A stretch of DNA of 64,000 nt. Source: DATDRS01 sp035291605. Lineage in GTDB: Bacteria; Chloroflexota; Anaerolineae; Anaerolineales; UBA6663. Positions 40,365 through 48,045 of the stretch are shown here, one piece after another. The DNA lies in the NCBI GenBank assembly GCA_035291605.1, contig DATDRS010000326.1, forward strand, positions 1 through 64,000, given 5' to 3'. Each line of letters begins with the position of its first letter. Position 1 is the stretch's first letter. The notes below the pieces were generated by a model. The model had not been told where the DNA came from, made no database searches, and worked only from the letters and a program-made list of their open reading frames with translations. The position numbers and the translations under genes were made by a program.

Positions 40365-41138
40365 ATGCCCAGCACCGATCAAGTCATCCTCAAAATCGAA
40401 AACCTGACCAAGATTTACACAGGCACCGTCCCGGCGCTCGACCAGGTCAGTTTTGAAGTGCCGCGGGGTCAGTTCCTGGCCATCATCGGCTTGAGCGGCT
40501 CGGGCAAATCCACCCTGCTGCGTTGCATCAACCGCCTCATTGATCCGACCTCTGGCACCGTGATCTTCAACGGCATGGACGTCACCAGGGCCAACGATGA
40601 CGAACTGCGCCGGGTGCGCCGGCAGATCGGCATGGTCTTTCAACACTTCAATCTGGTCCACCGGTCGAGTGTGCTCACCAACGTGCTCGCCGGCCGGCTG
40701 GGCTACGTCAACCCCGCCTGGGCGCTGATCAATCGCTTCCCCGCCAAAGATGTGGACAAGGCCCTGCGCCAGTTGCAGCGGGTGGGCCTGTCCGATAAGG
40801 CCTCCGACCGCGCCGACGAGCTAAGCGGCGGTCAGCAACAGCGCGTGGGGATCGCTCGCGCCCTGATGCAGGAGCCGGCCATGATCCTGGCCGACGAACC
40901 GGTGGCCAGCCTGGACCCCGTGCTGGCGCACAGCATCATGCAGCATCTCGAACAGATTAACAAGGAGGACGGCGTCACCGTGCTGTGCAGTCTGCACTTC
41001 CTCGACCTGGTGCACCGCTATGCCACGCGCGTGATCGCGCTCAACGCCGGCCGCGTGGTATTCGACGGCCTGCCCAAAGATATTGACGACCACCGCTTCA
41101 AAGAAATCTACGGCAAAGAAGCCGAGCGGGTCGGGTAG
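40365..41138 (+). CDS. phnC: Phosphonate-type ABC transporter ATP-binding protein
   Basis: A 257-aa ATPase. Walker A is GLSGSGKSTLLRC, the Q-loop MVFQHFNLV, the signature LSGGQQQRVGIARALMQEP and Walker B MILADEPVASLDP; the H-loop is in CSLHFLD. The family signature of PhnC (INRLIDPTSG) is also seen. It energises phosphonate or phosphite uptake. The next gene begins 12 bases on. Confidence 0.96.
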   Translation: MPSTDQVILKIENLTKIYTGTVPALDQVSFEVPRGQFLAIIGLSGSGKSTLLRCINRLIDPTSGTVIFNGMDVTRANDDELRRVRRQIGMVFQHFNLVHRSSVLTNVLAGRLGYVNPAWALINRFPAKDVDKALRQLQRVGLSDKASDRADELSGGQQQRVGIARALMQEPAMILADEPVASLDPVLAHSIMQHLEQINKEDGVTVLCSLHFLDLVHRYATRVIALNAGRVVFDGLPKDIDDHRFKEIYGKEAERVG

Positions 41139-41150
41139 CAGGAGGCACAC

Positions 41151-42965
41151 GTGAAGAACGCGGCAGACTGGCGACGTTCCCTCACCATCGGCCTGGCGGT
41201 GCTGGCCGGGCTGGTGATTTACGCCTACGGTTTTCAGGTCACCAAAATCAATCTGGGCGAAACCCGCTCCGAGCGGCGGCAGACCCAGTTGGTGCGCATC
41301 CTGCGCGCGCTGGCCAAGCCGGACCTCATCGCCTACGACGCGACCGAGGTTCAGATCAATGCCGCAGTGTTGGTGCCCTGCCCGGCGGGCGGCTTCACGC
41401 CATCCGCGCCAGATTCCAGCGGCCCGTACCTGGTAGTCACTCCGGCCTGCACCGCTCCTGGAGCTGAGGTGAAAATCGAGGGCTTTAATTTCGACCCCGA
41501 CACGAGCGGCTCACTCAGCTTTATTCCGCCGAGCGGCGTATCGCTGGCAATGGCCACCTATCAGGCCGATGCCAGCGGACACTTCGTGCTCACCGCCAAA
41601 CTGCCCAAGCGCGAAAGTGAAGAGCCGCAGTACGTCCGAACCATCACGAGCCGGACGGCCGGTGGGCCGCACCTGAGCCAGAACGCCAAAGACACGTGGG
41701 AGAAAATCATCGAGACGGTGTTCCTCGCCTTGCTGGCCACCACGGTGGGCACTGCGCTCTCCATCCCCATCAGTTTTCTGGCGGCGAGCAACGTCATGAA
41801 GCCCATCGCCAGCTCGCTCACCAGCGTCGCCCTCTCGCTGCTGGCCCTCCCGGTGGGCATGGCGCTGGGCGCGGGCGCCGCAGGGCAAATGGCCGCCGTA
41901 CGTGATTTGTTGATGCAGAGCACCCTTGTGCCAGTGATCGGATTGGTCGCCAGCCCGGTGATTCTCTTTAGCCTAGTGCGATGGGCGCTGCCTCCTGAGG
42001 AGGCTGTGCGGCCCGCTCTGGGCATGCGGCTGGCCCGGCTCGCGGCGCTGCTGGTCTCTGCGCTGATCGGCCTGCTCATCGTGTATCTGCTCTCAAGCCT
42101 GTCCGTCAATCTAGGCCGTGGCATTGCGCTGAGCCTCGGGGCCTTCGGTTTCCTCGGTCTGTTCATTTCCGGCATGGGCGACATTCTTGGGACTTCGCTG
42201 GGATTGATCAGCGCCCTCGCTGGCGCGGGCGTGCTCATCGGCGCCACCGGGCGGCTGGGCGAGTTCCTCGCGGCACGCCTACCCACCGCGGTCAACAAGA
42301 TCATCAACATCATCCTCACCGCCGCAACCGGCGCGATGCTCGGCGGCGGGATCGCGGCCGGACTAAACTGGCTGTATCAATTCAAGCAGGCCAACGCCGT
42401 GCTATGGTGGTTCGCAGCCATCGGCAGTGGCCTCGGACTGATCACGGCCCTCCGCCTGCCGGCCAGCACCCCGCTCCCCATCGGCTCAGTGATTTACACG
42501 CTCACCCGCACTGTTCTCAACGCCCTGCGCTCGGTTGAAGCGCTGGTGATGGCGATTGTGTTTGCGGTGTGGGTGGGTATCGGGCCGTTCGCCGGTACGC
42601 TGGCCTTGGCCCTGCACACCGTGGCCGCGCTGGCCAAGCTCTACTCAGAGCAGGTGGAGAGCATTATGCCAGGCCCGCTCGAGGCCGTGCAGGCCACGGG
42701 CGCCACACGCCTGCAGACCATCATCTACGCTGTGTTGCCGCAGATCATCCCGCCGTACATCTCCTTCACGCTCTACCGGTGGGACATCAACGTGCGTATG
42801 TCCACCATCATCGGTTTCGTGGGGGGCGGCGGCATCGGCTTCCTGCTCCAGCAGAACATTAACCTGCTCAACTACCGGCAGGCCAGCGCCCAGATGTTGG
42901 CCATCGCCATCGTGGTAGCGAGCATGGACTATCTCAGCGCGAAACTGCGCGAGAGAGTCATTTGA
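41151..42965 (+). CDS. phnE: Phosphonate-type ABC transporter permease, double length
   Basis: PhnE permeases are about 260-290 aa; this one is 604. After a first membrane helix (SLTIGLAVLAGLVIYAYGF), residues about 35-160 form an external domain with an IPT/Ig-like segment (ACTAPGAEVKIEGFNFDP). The typical permease starts at about 185 (TVFLALLATTVGTALSIPISFLAASN). It is interrupted by about 200 residues of extra hydrophobic helices (about 245-430). The rest (SVEALVMAIVFAVWVGIGPFAG, EAVQATGATRLQTIIYAVLPQIIPPYISF, the EAA loop) is normal. The reading frame is uninterrupted and in register with phnC, so it is a real fusion or expansion. Confidence 0.88.
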   Translation: MKNAADWRRSLTIGLAVLAGLVIYAYGFQVTKINLGETRSERRQTQLVRILRALAKPDLIAYDATEVQINAAVLVPCPAGGFTPSAPDSSGPYLVVTPACTAPGAEVKIEGFNFDPDTSGSLSFIPPSGVSLAMATYQADASGHFVLTAKLPKRESEEPQYVRTITSRTAGGPHLSQNAKDTWEKIIETVFLALLATTVGTALSIPISFLAASNVMKPIASSLTSVALSLLALPVGMALGAGAAGQMAAVRDLLMQSTLVPVIGLVASPVILFSLVRWALPPEEAVRPALGMRLARLAALLVSALIGLLIVYLLSSLSVNLGRGIALSLGAFGFLGLFISGMGDILGTSLGLISALAGAGVLIGATGRLGEFLAARLPTAVNKIINIILTAATGAMLGGGIAAGLNWLYQFKQANAVLWWFAAIGSGLGLITALRLPASTPLPIGSVIYTLTRTVLNALRSVEALVMAIVFAVWVGIGPFAGTLALALHTVAALAKLYSEQVESIMPGPLEAVQATGATRLQTIIYAVLPQIIPPYISFTLYRWDINVRMSTIIGFVGGGGIGFLLQQNINLLNYRQASAQMLAIAIVVASMDYLSAKLRERVI

Positions 42966-42987
42966 CCTCGCGCTACCCCTCCCGGCG

Positions 42988-43035
42988 CTATGCGCCACCC
43001 TCCTTCCCTCTCCCGTTGGGAGAGGGAAGGGGAGG
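42988..43035 (+). repeat. C/T- and G/A-rich hairpin repeat
   Basis: CCTTCCCTCTCCC-GTT-GGGAGAGGGAAGG makes a 13-bp stem with a 3-base loop (about 43003-43031). It is flanked by further imperfect copies (ACCCCTCCC before it; GGAGGG and GTAGGGAGGGG after it). It fills the gap between phnE and a glycosyltransferase gene and may stop transcription after phnE, though no T-run follows. Confidence 0.65.
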
Positions 43036-43063
43036 GCCGGGTAGGGAGGGGTGAGGTTCCCCA

Positions 43064-44122
43064 ATGGACTTAGGCATCGTCATCGTCAACTGGAACGTGC
43101 GCGACCTGCTCGCGGCGTGCCTGGATTCTGTCTACGTTGACCTGGCCCAGAGCGGGAACGCGCTGCGCGGCGTGGTGTGCGTGGTGGACAACGGCTCGAC
43201 CGACGGCTCGGTGGAGATGCTGAAGGCCCGCTTTCCGCGCACGCGGCTGATCGAGGCCGACAATCGCGGCATGGGCGCAGGGAACAACCTCGGACTGAGG
43301 GCATTGGGGTATGGAGAAAATCTCAAATCCCAATCTCCAATTTCTGGCCTCCCGCCTCCTACCTCCCACCTCCCAACTCCAGCCTCTCCACCTCCCTTCG
43401 CCCTCATTCTAAACCCCGATACGGTGGTGAGGCCAGGGGCGTTGCGCCAGCTGGCGGATTTTTTGCGCGCGCATCCTCGGGCCGGTGCGGCCGCCCCGAA
43501 ACTCCTCAACCCAGATGGCTCAGTGCAACATGCAGGCTTCCGTTTCCCCGGGCTGCTGCAGGCGGCGCTCGACCTGTTTCCCCCTCCCGGACGATTGGGC
43601 CGGATCATCGACTCGCCGCTCAACGGGCGTTATCCGGCGGCAGCCTACGCCGGCGGCGCGCCATTTCAAGTGGATCACACTTTGGGCGCAGCCTTTGCCG
43701 TGCGCGCCGAAGTCATCGCCCAGTGTGGCCTGTTCGACGAAACCTTCCACATGTACTGCGAGGAGATTGACTGGCAGTGGCGCATGGCGCAGGCCGGCTG
43801 GGAGCGCTGGATTGTGCCTGCCGCCGAGGTCGTCCACTACGGCGGGCAGAGCACCTCGCAAGTCCACGCTGACGCGTTTCTCCAGCTCTGGACCAGCCGC
43901 CGCCGGCTGTATTACCGCTATCACGGTTTCGCCGTGAACGCCCTCCTCAGCCGCCTCGTCCAGCTCGCCATGCGCGGGCGCATCCGCGCGAACCACCGCC
44001 GCAGCCAGCGCGGCGAGCTCGACGCCGACGCGCGCGCGGAGATGAACCTGGCGCTGAGTGAAGTGATCCGAGTGTGGCAGGGGCGGAGACCTGGACTGAA
44101 GAGATTAGAGATTGGAGATTAG
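43064..44122 (+). CDS. GT2-family glycosyltransferase, rhamnosyltransferase-like
   Basis: A 352-aa family 2 glycosyltransferase. The N-terminus GIVIVNWNVRDLLAACLDSV, VVDNGSTDGSVEML, and LILNPDTVV (DxD-type) define the nucleotide-sugar domain; FDETFHMYCEEIDWQWRMAQAG is the acceptor motif of rhamnosyltransferase-type members. About 29 residues (ENLKSQSPISGLPPPTSHLP and following) between GALGYG-like helix and LILNPD are a low-complexity insertion, absent from normal members and encoded by repeat-like DNA (43312-43395). It may build surface polysaccharide with the next gene. Confidence 0.88.
   Translation: MDLGIVIVNWNVRDLLAACLDSVYVDLAQSGNALRGVVCVVDNGSTDGSVEMLKARFPRTRLIEADNRGMGAGNNLGLRALGYGENLKSQSPISGLPPPTSHLPTPASPPPFALILNPDTVVRPGALRQLADFLRAHPRAGAAAPKLLNPDGSVQHAGFRFPGLLQAALDLFPPPGRLGRIIDSPLNGRYPAAAYAGGAPFQVDHTLGAAFAVRAEVIAQCGLFDETFHMYCEEIDWQWRMAQAGWERWIVPAAEVVHYGGQSTSQVHADAFLQLWTSRRRLYYRYHGFAVNALLSRLVQLAMRGRIRANHRRSQRGELDADARAEMNLALSEVIRVWQGRRPGLKRLEIGD
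43312..43395 (+). repeat. Low-complexity C/T-rich insert in glycosyltransferase gene
   Basis: The words CAAATCCCAATCTCCAATTT and CCTCCTACCTCCCACCTCCC recur within about 80 bases. They are in frame and translate to a Ser/Pro/Leu-rich segment that separates the two conserved halves of the donor domain. The same CAATCTCCAA word recurs in the intergenic stretch at 44145. Confidence 0.55.
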
Positions 44123-44165
44123 AGATTACCCGTCTCCAATCTTCAATCCTCAATCTCCAAACTCC
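44100..44165 (+). repeat. Low-complexity hairpin repeat at gene junction
   Basis: Left arm GAGATTAGAGATTGGAGATT (44101-44120 area) and right arm TCCAATCTTCAATCCTCAAT form an imperfect inverted repeat. It contains the stop codon of the upstream glycosyltransferase and the region just before the GTG start of the next. The unit ATTGGAGATT is shared with the repeats at 24258 and 43312. Confidence 0.6.
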
Positions 44166-44172
44166 ACCTCCC

Positions 44173-44928
44173 GTGCTCGCCGCCATCGTTCTCGCCCACG
44201 ACGAAGAGAGGCACCTCCCCGGTTGTCTGGCCTCCGCCCAATGGGCTGACGAGGTCATCGTCTTCGATTCCTTCAGCGCCGATCGCACCATCGAGATCGC
44301 ACACTCCGCCGGGGCGCGGGTCATCCAGAGGCAGTTCGACAACTATGCGGGTCAGCGCGACGCCGCGCTGCAGTGCACTTCGGCCGAGTGGGTGCTGTTT
44401 GTGGACGCCGACGAGCGGGTGACATCGGAGTTGGCGCAGGAGGTCAGGGAAGTCTTGGCACGCCCCGAGGCCGGCTGGTGGGTTCCCCGCTACAACTACA
44501 TCTTCGGCAGGCTGACGCGGCACGCCGGGTGGTATCCCGACTATCAATTGCGCCTGCTGCGCCGCGCCAGAGCCAGCTATGACCCGGCGCGCCCGGTGCA
44601 CGAACTCGTGAGGCTGGATGGACAAGCCGGATACCTGAAAGAGCACTTCATCCACCTCAATTACGAGACCATCCCTGAATTCATCGCCAAGCAAAAATAC
44701 TACGCCGCGTACGACGCTAGCCGCCTCGCCGCCGAGGGCGTGCGAGCCAGGCCGCATCACTTCATCCTGCAGCCCCTGCGGCAGTTCTGGTGGCGCTTCA
44801 TCACGCTCGCCGGCTGGCGCGATGGATGGCATGGCCTGCGGTTGAGCCTGTTGATGGGATGGTTCGAGTTCGAGAAATACCGCCTGCTGCAGAAATCCCA
44901 CCTTCCAAATTCCAAATCCCCAAAATAG
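44173..44928 (+). CDS. GT2-family glycosyltransferase, WaaE/KdtX-like
   Basis: A 251-aa family 2 glycosyltransferase similar to WaaE/KdtX-type enzymes. It shows AAIVLAHDEERHLPGCL, ADEVIVFDSFSADRTIEIA, WVLFVDADERVTSEL (DxD) and, further on, GWYPDYQLRLLRR, typical of this subgroup. The start is a GTG at 44173 after the repeat; no clear ribosome site is seen, and an earlier start overlapping the previous gene cannot be excluded. The last 10 residues (SHLPNSKSPK) come from another low-complexity repeat, indicating that the normal stop was lost. It probably acts on a surface glycan. Confidence 0.85.
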   Translation: MLAAIVLAHDEERHLPGCLASAQWADEVIVFDSFSADRTIEIAHSAGARVIQRQFDNYAGQRDAALQCTSAEWVLFVDADERVTSELAQEVREVLARPEAGWWVPRYNYIFGRLTRHAGWYPDYQLRLLRRARASYDPARPVHELVRLDGQAGYLKEHFIHLNYETIPEFIAKQKYYAAYDASRLAAEGVRARPHHFILQPLRQFWWRFITLAGWRDGWHGLRLSLLMGWFEFEKYRLLQKSHLPNSKSPK

Positions 44929-44978
44929 CCCTGGTCACAGCCCGTATTGGGATTTGGCTGTTGGGATTTGGGACTTCT
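44897..44978 (+). repeat. gggatttgg-type inverted repeat after GT2 gene
   Basis: The left part AAATCCCACCTTCCAAATTC and the right part TGGGATTTGGCTGTTGGGAT (44946 onwards) form an imperfect inverted repeat with a 15-20 base spacer. It spans the 3' end of the glycosyltransferase. The words GGGATTTGG are shared with the mfd repeat at 27450-27471, 17 kb away. Confidence 0.6.
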
Positions 44979-44985
44979 TCTTTTC

Positions 44986-45014
44986 TTGCCAAAGTTTTTC
45001 AACAATGTTAGAAT
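44986..45014 (+). promoter_or_regulatory. Promoter of HNH nuclease gene
   Basis: TTGCCA (44986-44991), 17 bases, TAGAAT (45009-45014); both match consensus in five of six. The transcript would begin near 45021, immediately before a strong hairpin. Confidence 0.65.
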
Positions 45015-45026
45015 TTTGCGCAACCA

Positions 45027-45054
45027 GTCCGGCGCGGTCGTTCCCGCGCCGGAC
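45027..45054 (+). promoter_or_regulatory. 5'-end hairpin of HNH nuclease mRNA
   Basis: GTCCGGCGCGG (45027-45037) and CCGCGCCGGAC (45044-45054) form a perfect 11-bp stem with a 6-base loop. It lies 10 bases before the ATG, where the ribosome would bind, and no Shine-Dalgarno sequence is visible. It may stabilise the mRNA 5' end or limit translation. Confidence 0.55.
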
Positions 45055-45064
45055 GTTAGCGACA

Positions 45065-45568
45065 ATGAACCAGCCGGTTCTGGTGCTCAACGCGAATTTT
45101 GAGCCGCTCAATGTGTGTGATACCCGGCGCGCTATTGGCCTGATTCTCACCGGCAAGGCGGAGATGGTGGCGAATGGGCGCGGTTATATCCACGCGGCTC
45201 GCGCCAGCTACCCGCGTCCGTCCGTCGTCAAGCTGGGACATATGGTCAAGCGCCCGCGCCCGCGCGTCAAGCTCACCAAGCGCGAGGTCTTCCGGCGCGA
45301 CAACTACACTTGCCAATACTGCGGGCGGCAGACAACGCACTTGACGATTGACCACGTCATCCCGCGCCACCGGGGAGGCCAGCACCGCTGGGACAACCTG
45401 GTGGCAGCCTGCCCGCCGTGCAACCGCCGCAAAGGCGGCCGCATGGTCGTCGAGGCGAACATGGCCCTCCGGCATCGCCCCGTGGAACCCGCCCCCACCG
45501 CCGCCTACCTCTTCGGGCGGCATCTTGCCGAAAACGCCGCCTGGCAGCAGTATATCGAAGGCTGGTAA
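45065..45568 (+). CDS. HNH endonuclease family protein
   Basis: A 167-aa protein. The first part (QPVLVLNANFEPLNVCDTRRAIGLILTGKAEMV) is an N-terminal domain usual in stand-alone HNH proteins of Chloroflexota and cyanobacteria. The nuclease core carries CQYCG, LTIDHVIPRHRGG, WDNLVAACPPCNRRKG, i.e. two CxxC zinc knuckles and the HNH histidines. It is probably a DNA-cutting enzyme, role unknown. ATG at 45065; the longer frame upstream covers the promoter and hairpin and is not translated. Confidence 0.88.
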   Translation: MNQPVLVLNANFEPLNVCDTRRAIGLILTGKAEMVANGRGYIHAARASYPRPSVVKLGHMVKRPRPRVKLTKREVFRRDNYTCQYCGRQTTHLTIDHVIPRHRGGQHRWDNLVAACPPCNRRKGGRMVVEANMALRHRPVEPAPTAAYLFGRHLAENAAWQQYIEGW

Positions 45569-45610
45569 ACAACGCAGGGTCTGGTGAAATGCCAGACCCT
45601 GTGTTGTTTT
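45568..45610 (+). terminator. Terminator after HNH gene, also usable by the convergent gene
   Basis: A 17-bp stem (45568-45584 with 45592-45608, one G-T pair) encloses the 7-base loop TGAAATG and ends in GTTGTTTT. The left arm contains AACAAC, so both strands have a short T-run. It separates the HNH gene from the convergent phosphatase gene. Confidence 0.85.
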
Positions 45611-45626
45611 GGGTACAGCTCTCTGC

Positions 45627-46097
45627 TCATTTCCCTCCGCCCGCTAACTCCACAATCCTCTGCCCCCCACGCGCAAGCAGGTTCGCCAGCTCCTTCGCCG
45701 TCTCCGCATACTCGGCTAACCCCGCGCCATACGGGTCTTCCACGTCAAACGTCTGTCCGATCATCTCGCTGAGGAGTTGGACGCGGCTGGCGTATTGGGG
45801 GAACTCGGCGTGCAAGGCTTCGCGGTGCGAGCGCGTCAAGCACAGGACGAGATCGGCGTGCGCCATCCGGTTCTCGTTCACCATCCGCGAGCGATGGCGC
45901 GAAATGTCCAACCCGCGCTCGGCCATGACCTGGCGCGCGTACTCGGTGGCGGGCGCTCCTTCCACCGCCCAGGTGCCCATTGACCCCACACGCCATTCGC
46001 CCAGCACGGCGTTCCGTTTGAGCCAGTCGGCAAAAAGCGCCTCGGCCATCGGCGAGCGGCAGACGTTGGCAGTGCAGACGAATAAGACAGCCGGCAT
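45627..46097 (-). CDS. Low-molecular-weight protein tyrosine phosphatase
   Basis: A 156-aa protein. The P-loop CTANVCRSPMAEALF at residues 8-22 follows the C-x5-R-S pattern; the acid loop is EDPYGAG near 120. In bacteria such phosphatases act on protein tyrosine or arginine, often to regulate capsule or stress proteins, and ribose-5-phosphate isomerase-linked or ArsC functions are alternatives. Position near glycosyltransferases would fit exopolysaccharide regulation, but no tyrosine kinase is nearby. It converges with the HNH gene. Confidence 0.92.
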   Translation of the reverse strand: MPAVLFVCTANVCRSPMAEALFADWLKRNAVLGEWRVGSMGTWAVEGAPATEYARQVMAERGLDISRHRSRMVNENRMAHADLVLCLTRSHREALHAEFPQYASRVQLLSEMIGQTFDVEDPYGAGLAEYAETAKELANLLARGGQRIVELAGGGK

Positions 46098-46183
46098 ATT
46101 GAAAGGTCAACACGCAAACACGCCTACAGGTATGAGGCAATGACCTGACGGTATACCTGCTGCTTGTCTACCTGTGTGCTAAT

Positions 46184-47305
46184 TTACCCCTTCCCCAAAA
46201 CTCCCGCTTCAGCGATCTCGACCAAAGCATATAAGCCTCCTGAAACTACGCCGTGCCCGCCGAGCACAATCGGAATGGGCGCGTTGACGGCGGCGGCGGT
46301 GAACTCGCGCAGGAACGAGTCTTGAATCCGGTCGGCGAGGCCCAGGTCGGAAGCATAGCGGTCGGCGGCGGAGGGCCATAGACGATGATGCGCCAGAACG
46401 ACGCGCGTGTCAAAGAAGACGGCCTCCACCATCTGACTGAGTTCGGCGAAAAAGGCTTCCGCGCCCACGCGGGCGAGGTGCGCCCCGACGAATGACCGCA
46501 CGCGCCCCGAATTTTGCCGCCCGCTCGCCGCCATGCCGCGCTCCTCGGAAAACACGCGGATCCAAACCTGCGTGTGCGCCTCGACGTAGGCCCACACGCC
46601 GGAGGCGACCCGGCCAATGAGCGCGATCTGGCTGGCGGGGGTGAAGAGTTTCTTCCCTGCCGCCCGCCAGCGTGAGGTATCCTGCGGATGAGCACGGAGA
46701 TAAGCCGAGAGTTCCGGCCCGGTGCGCGGGTGCAGGCTCAACGCCAGCAAATCGGCGGGGGTGTCAATATCCACGCGGGTCGCCGCGCTGGGGTTGAGGC
46801 CCCGCACCTCAACCGAGGCCTCATTCGTAAGCACCCAACCGAGCGCATTATCGCGCTCCAGACGGTGGGGGCGAGATCGTACTGCCTCGGGGCAATTCAG
46901 CACGATCCAATCCGACGAATGCAGGTTGTTCGTGATCGCCAACGGGGTGGTCGCACATGCCACCTCTTCAACCGCTTGCGCTAACACGTCGCGTGGCAAA
47001 AGCGGGAGGCTGCCTGCGCCGAGGTACACGAAAACGTCCGAAGGGTAGCCATCCATGAGAGCCGCCAGGCGCTGCCCGAAGTGAAACGACTGGCTGGGCG
47101 CGTCGAAATCCCAGATCACTGGCAAGTCGGGATGTTGTTCCTCCAGTTCGGGTTCCGGGGCGGCGACGACGACGCGCGCCGCCTGAGGCAGGGTCATCGT
47201 CAGTTGCACGGCGTCCCGCATGGCGGCGATCCGCCCGCCCGCAACCCACTGCTCTATTTCCCCCAGTCCCTCGCGGCCAAGAAAAATTAGCGTCGTCGTC
47301 GCCAT
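46184..47305 (-). CDS. Nucleotidyltransferase-like protein of unknown function
   Basis: A 373-aa protein starting at ATG 47305 (MATTTLIFLGREG). The central part has LGAGSLPLLPRDVLAQAVEEV, LAITNNLHSSDWIVL and ATRVDIDTPADLLALSL, like the DIDTPxD segment of MobA/CofC-like NTP transferases. There is no obvious G-rich NTP motif LxGGxGxRMG at the start. The C-terminal 120 residues (GVWAYVEAHTQVWIRVFSEERG and following) have no recognisable domain; it ends near GGHGVVSGGLYALVEIAEAG. Function open. Confidence 0.55.
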   Translation of the reverse strand: MATTTLIFLGREGLGEIEQWVAGGRIAAMRDAVQLTMTLPQAARVVVAAPEPELEEQHPDLPVIWDFDAPSQSFHFGQRLAALMDGYPSDVFVYLGAGSLPLLPRDVLAQAVEEVACATTPLAITNNLHSSDWIVLNCPEAVRSRPHRLERDNALGWVLTNEASVEVRGLNPSAATRVDIDTPADLLALSLHPRTGPELSAYLRAHPQDTSRWRAAGKKLFTPASQIALIGRVASGVWAYVEAHTQVWIRVFSEERGMAASGRQNSGRVRSFVGAHLARVGAEAFFAELSQMVEAVFFDTRVVLAHHRLWPSAADRYASDLGLADRIQDSFLREFTAAAVNAPIPIVLGGHGVVSGGLYALVEIAEAGVLGKG

Positions 47306-47317
47306 ATCACACAAAAA

Positions 47318-47349
47318 CGTGGGGAACCGCCTGACGGCGGTTCCCCACG
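47318..47349 (-). terminator. Rho-independent terminator of hpf
   Basis: A perfect 14-bp stem (CGTGGGGAACCGCC with GGCGGTTCCCCACG) and a 4-base loop, followed on the minus strand by TTTTTG. It ends the transcript coming from hpf 38 bases after its stop codon. Confidence 0.9.
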
Positions 47350-47386
47350 CGTGGGGTTTCAAGGTATCGTGCGCCTCCAGTGTGTC

Positions 47387-47962
47387 TCAGTCGATCTCCG
47401 GGTCAATCAGCCCGAAGTCGCCGTCACGGCGGCGGTAGAGCACATTGATCCGGTTCGTGTCGGCATTGTAGAAGACGAAAAAATCGTCGTGGCCGAGCAT
47501 TTGCATCTGTTCAATGGCTTCGGCTTCGTTCATAGGGGTGAGGGTAAAGCGCTTTCGCCGCACGACCACGCCCTCCGGCGCGGACGCCTCAGACTCAATC
47601 AGCGCCTCCTCCTCGGAGACGACCAGCGCTTCGGCCCCGGCGCCATTGCCGCGCCCGCGCCAGTGCTTGCCTTTGTAGCGCTCAATCTGGCGCTGCATCT
47701 TGTCCAGCACGGCATCCACGGCGGCGAAGATGTCGTCCTTGCGTTCCTCGACGCGGAGCACCACCCGGTTAGCGTGAATGGTGAGCTGCGCGACGTGCCG
47801 GTCGGCGGCCGACCGCGCGGTGCGTTCCTCGGCCAGATCAACGCGCGCCTCGTTGATGCTGGGCAAGTACCGGTCCAGCTTGCTGACCTTCTTCTCCACA
47901 TACTCCCGCAGGCGAGTCGAAACGTTCATGTCGCGCCCCTGGATCGTCACTGAGATGGCCAT
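47387..47962 (-). CDS. hpf: Ribosome hibernation promoting factor, long form
   Basis: Long HPF joins 70S ribosomes into inactive 100S dimers in stationary phase. The 191-aa protein has the N-terminal RaiA domain (VTIQGRDMNVSTRLREYVEKKVSKLDRYLP) and the C-terminal dimerisation domain from about 135 (RRKRFTLTPMNEAEAIEQMQMLGHDDFFVFYNADTNRINVLYRRRDGDFGLIDPEI). The ATG at 47962 follows the strong ribosome site aggaggt. It precedes a perfect terminator. It is 83 bases downstream of comFC. Confidence 0.96.
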   Translation of the reverse strand: MAISVTIQGRDMNVSTRLREYVEKKVSKLDRYLPSINEARVDLAEERTARSAADRHVAQLTIHANRVVLRVEERKDDIFAAVDAVLDKMQRQIERYKGKHWRGRGNGAGAEALVVSEEEALIESEASAPEGVVVRRKRFTLTPMNEAEAIEQMQMLGHDDFFVFYNADTNRINVLYRRRDGDFGLIDPEID

Positions 47963-48045
47963 GGCTACCTCCTGTGAAAAGGTGAGATATACCCTGCCGG
48001 TCGTTCAGGCAGAGCGCAAAACCAAGACAGCCGTCGCGCTAATTG

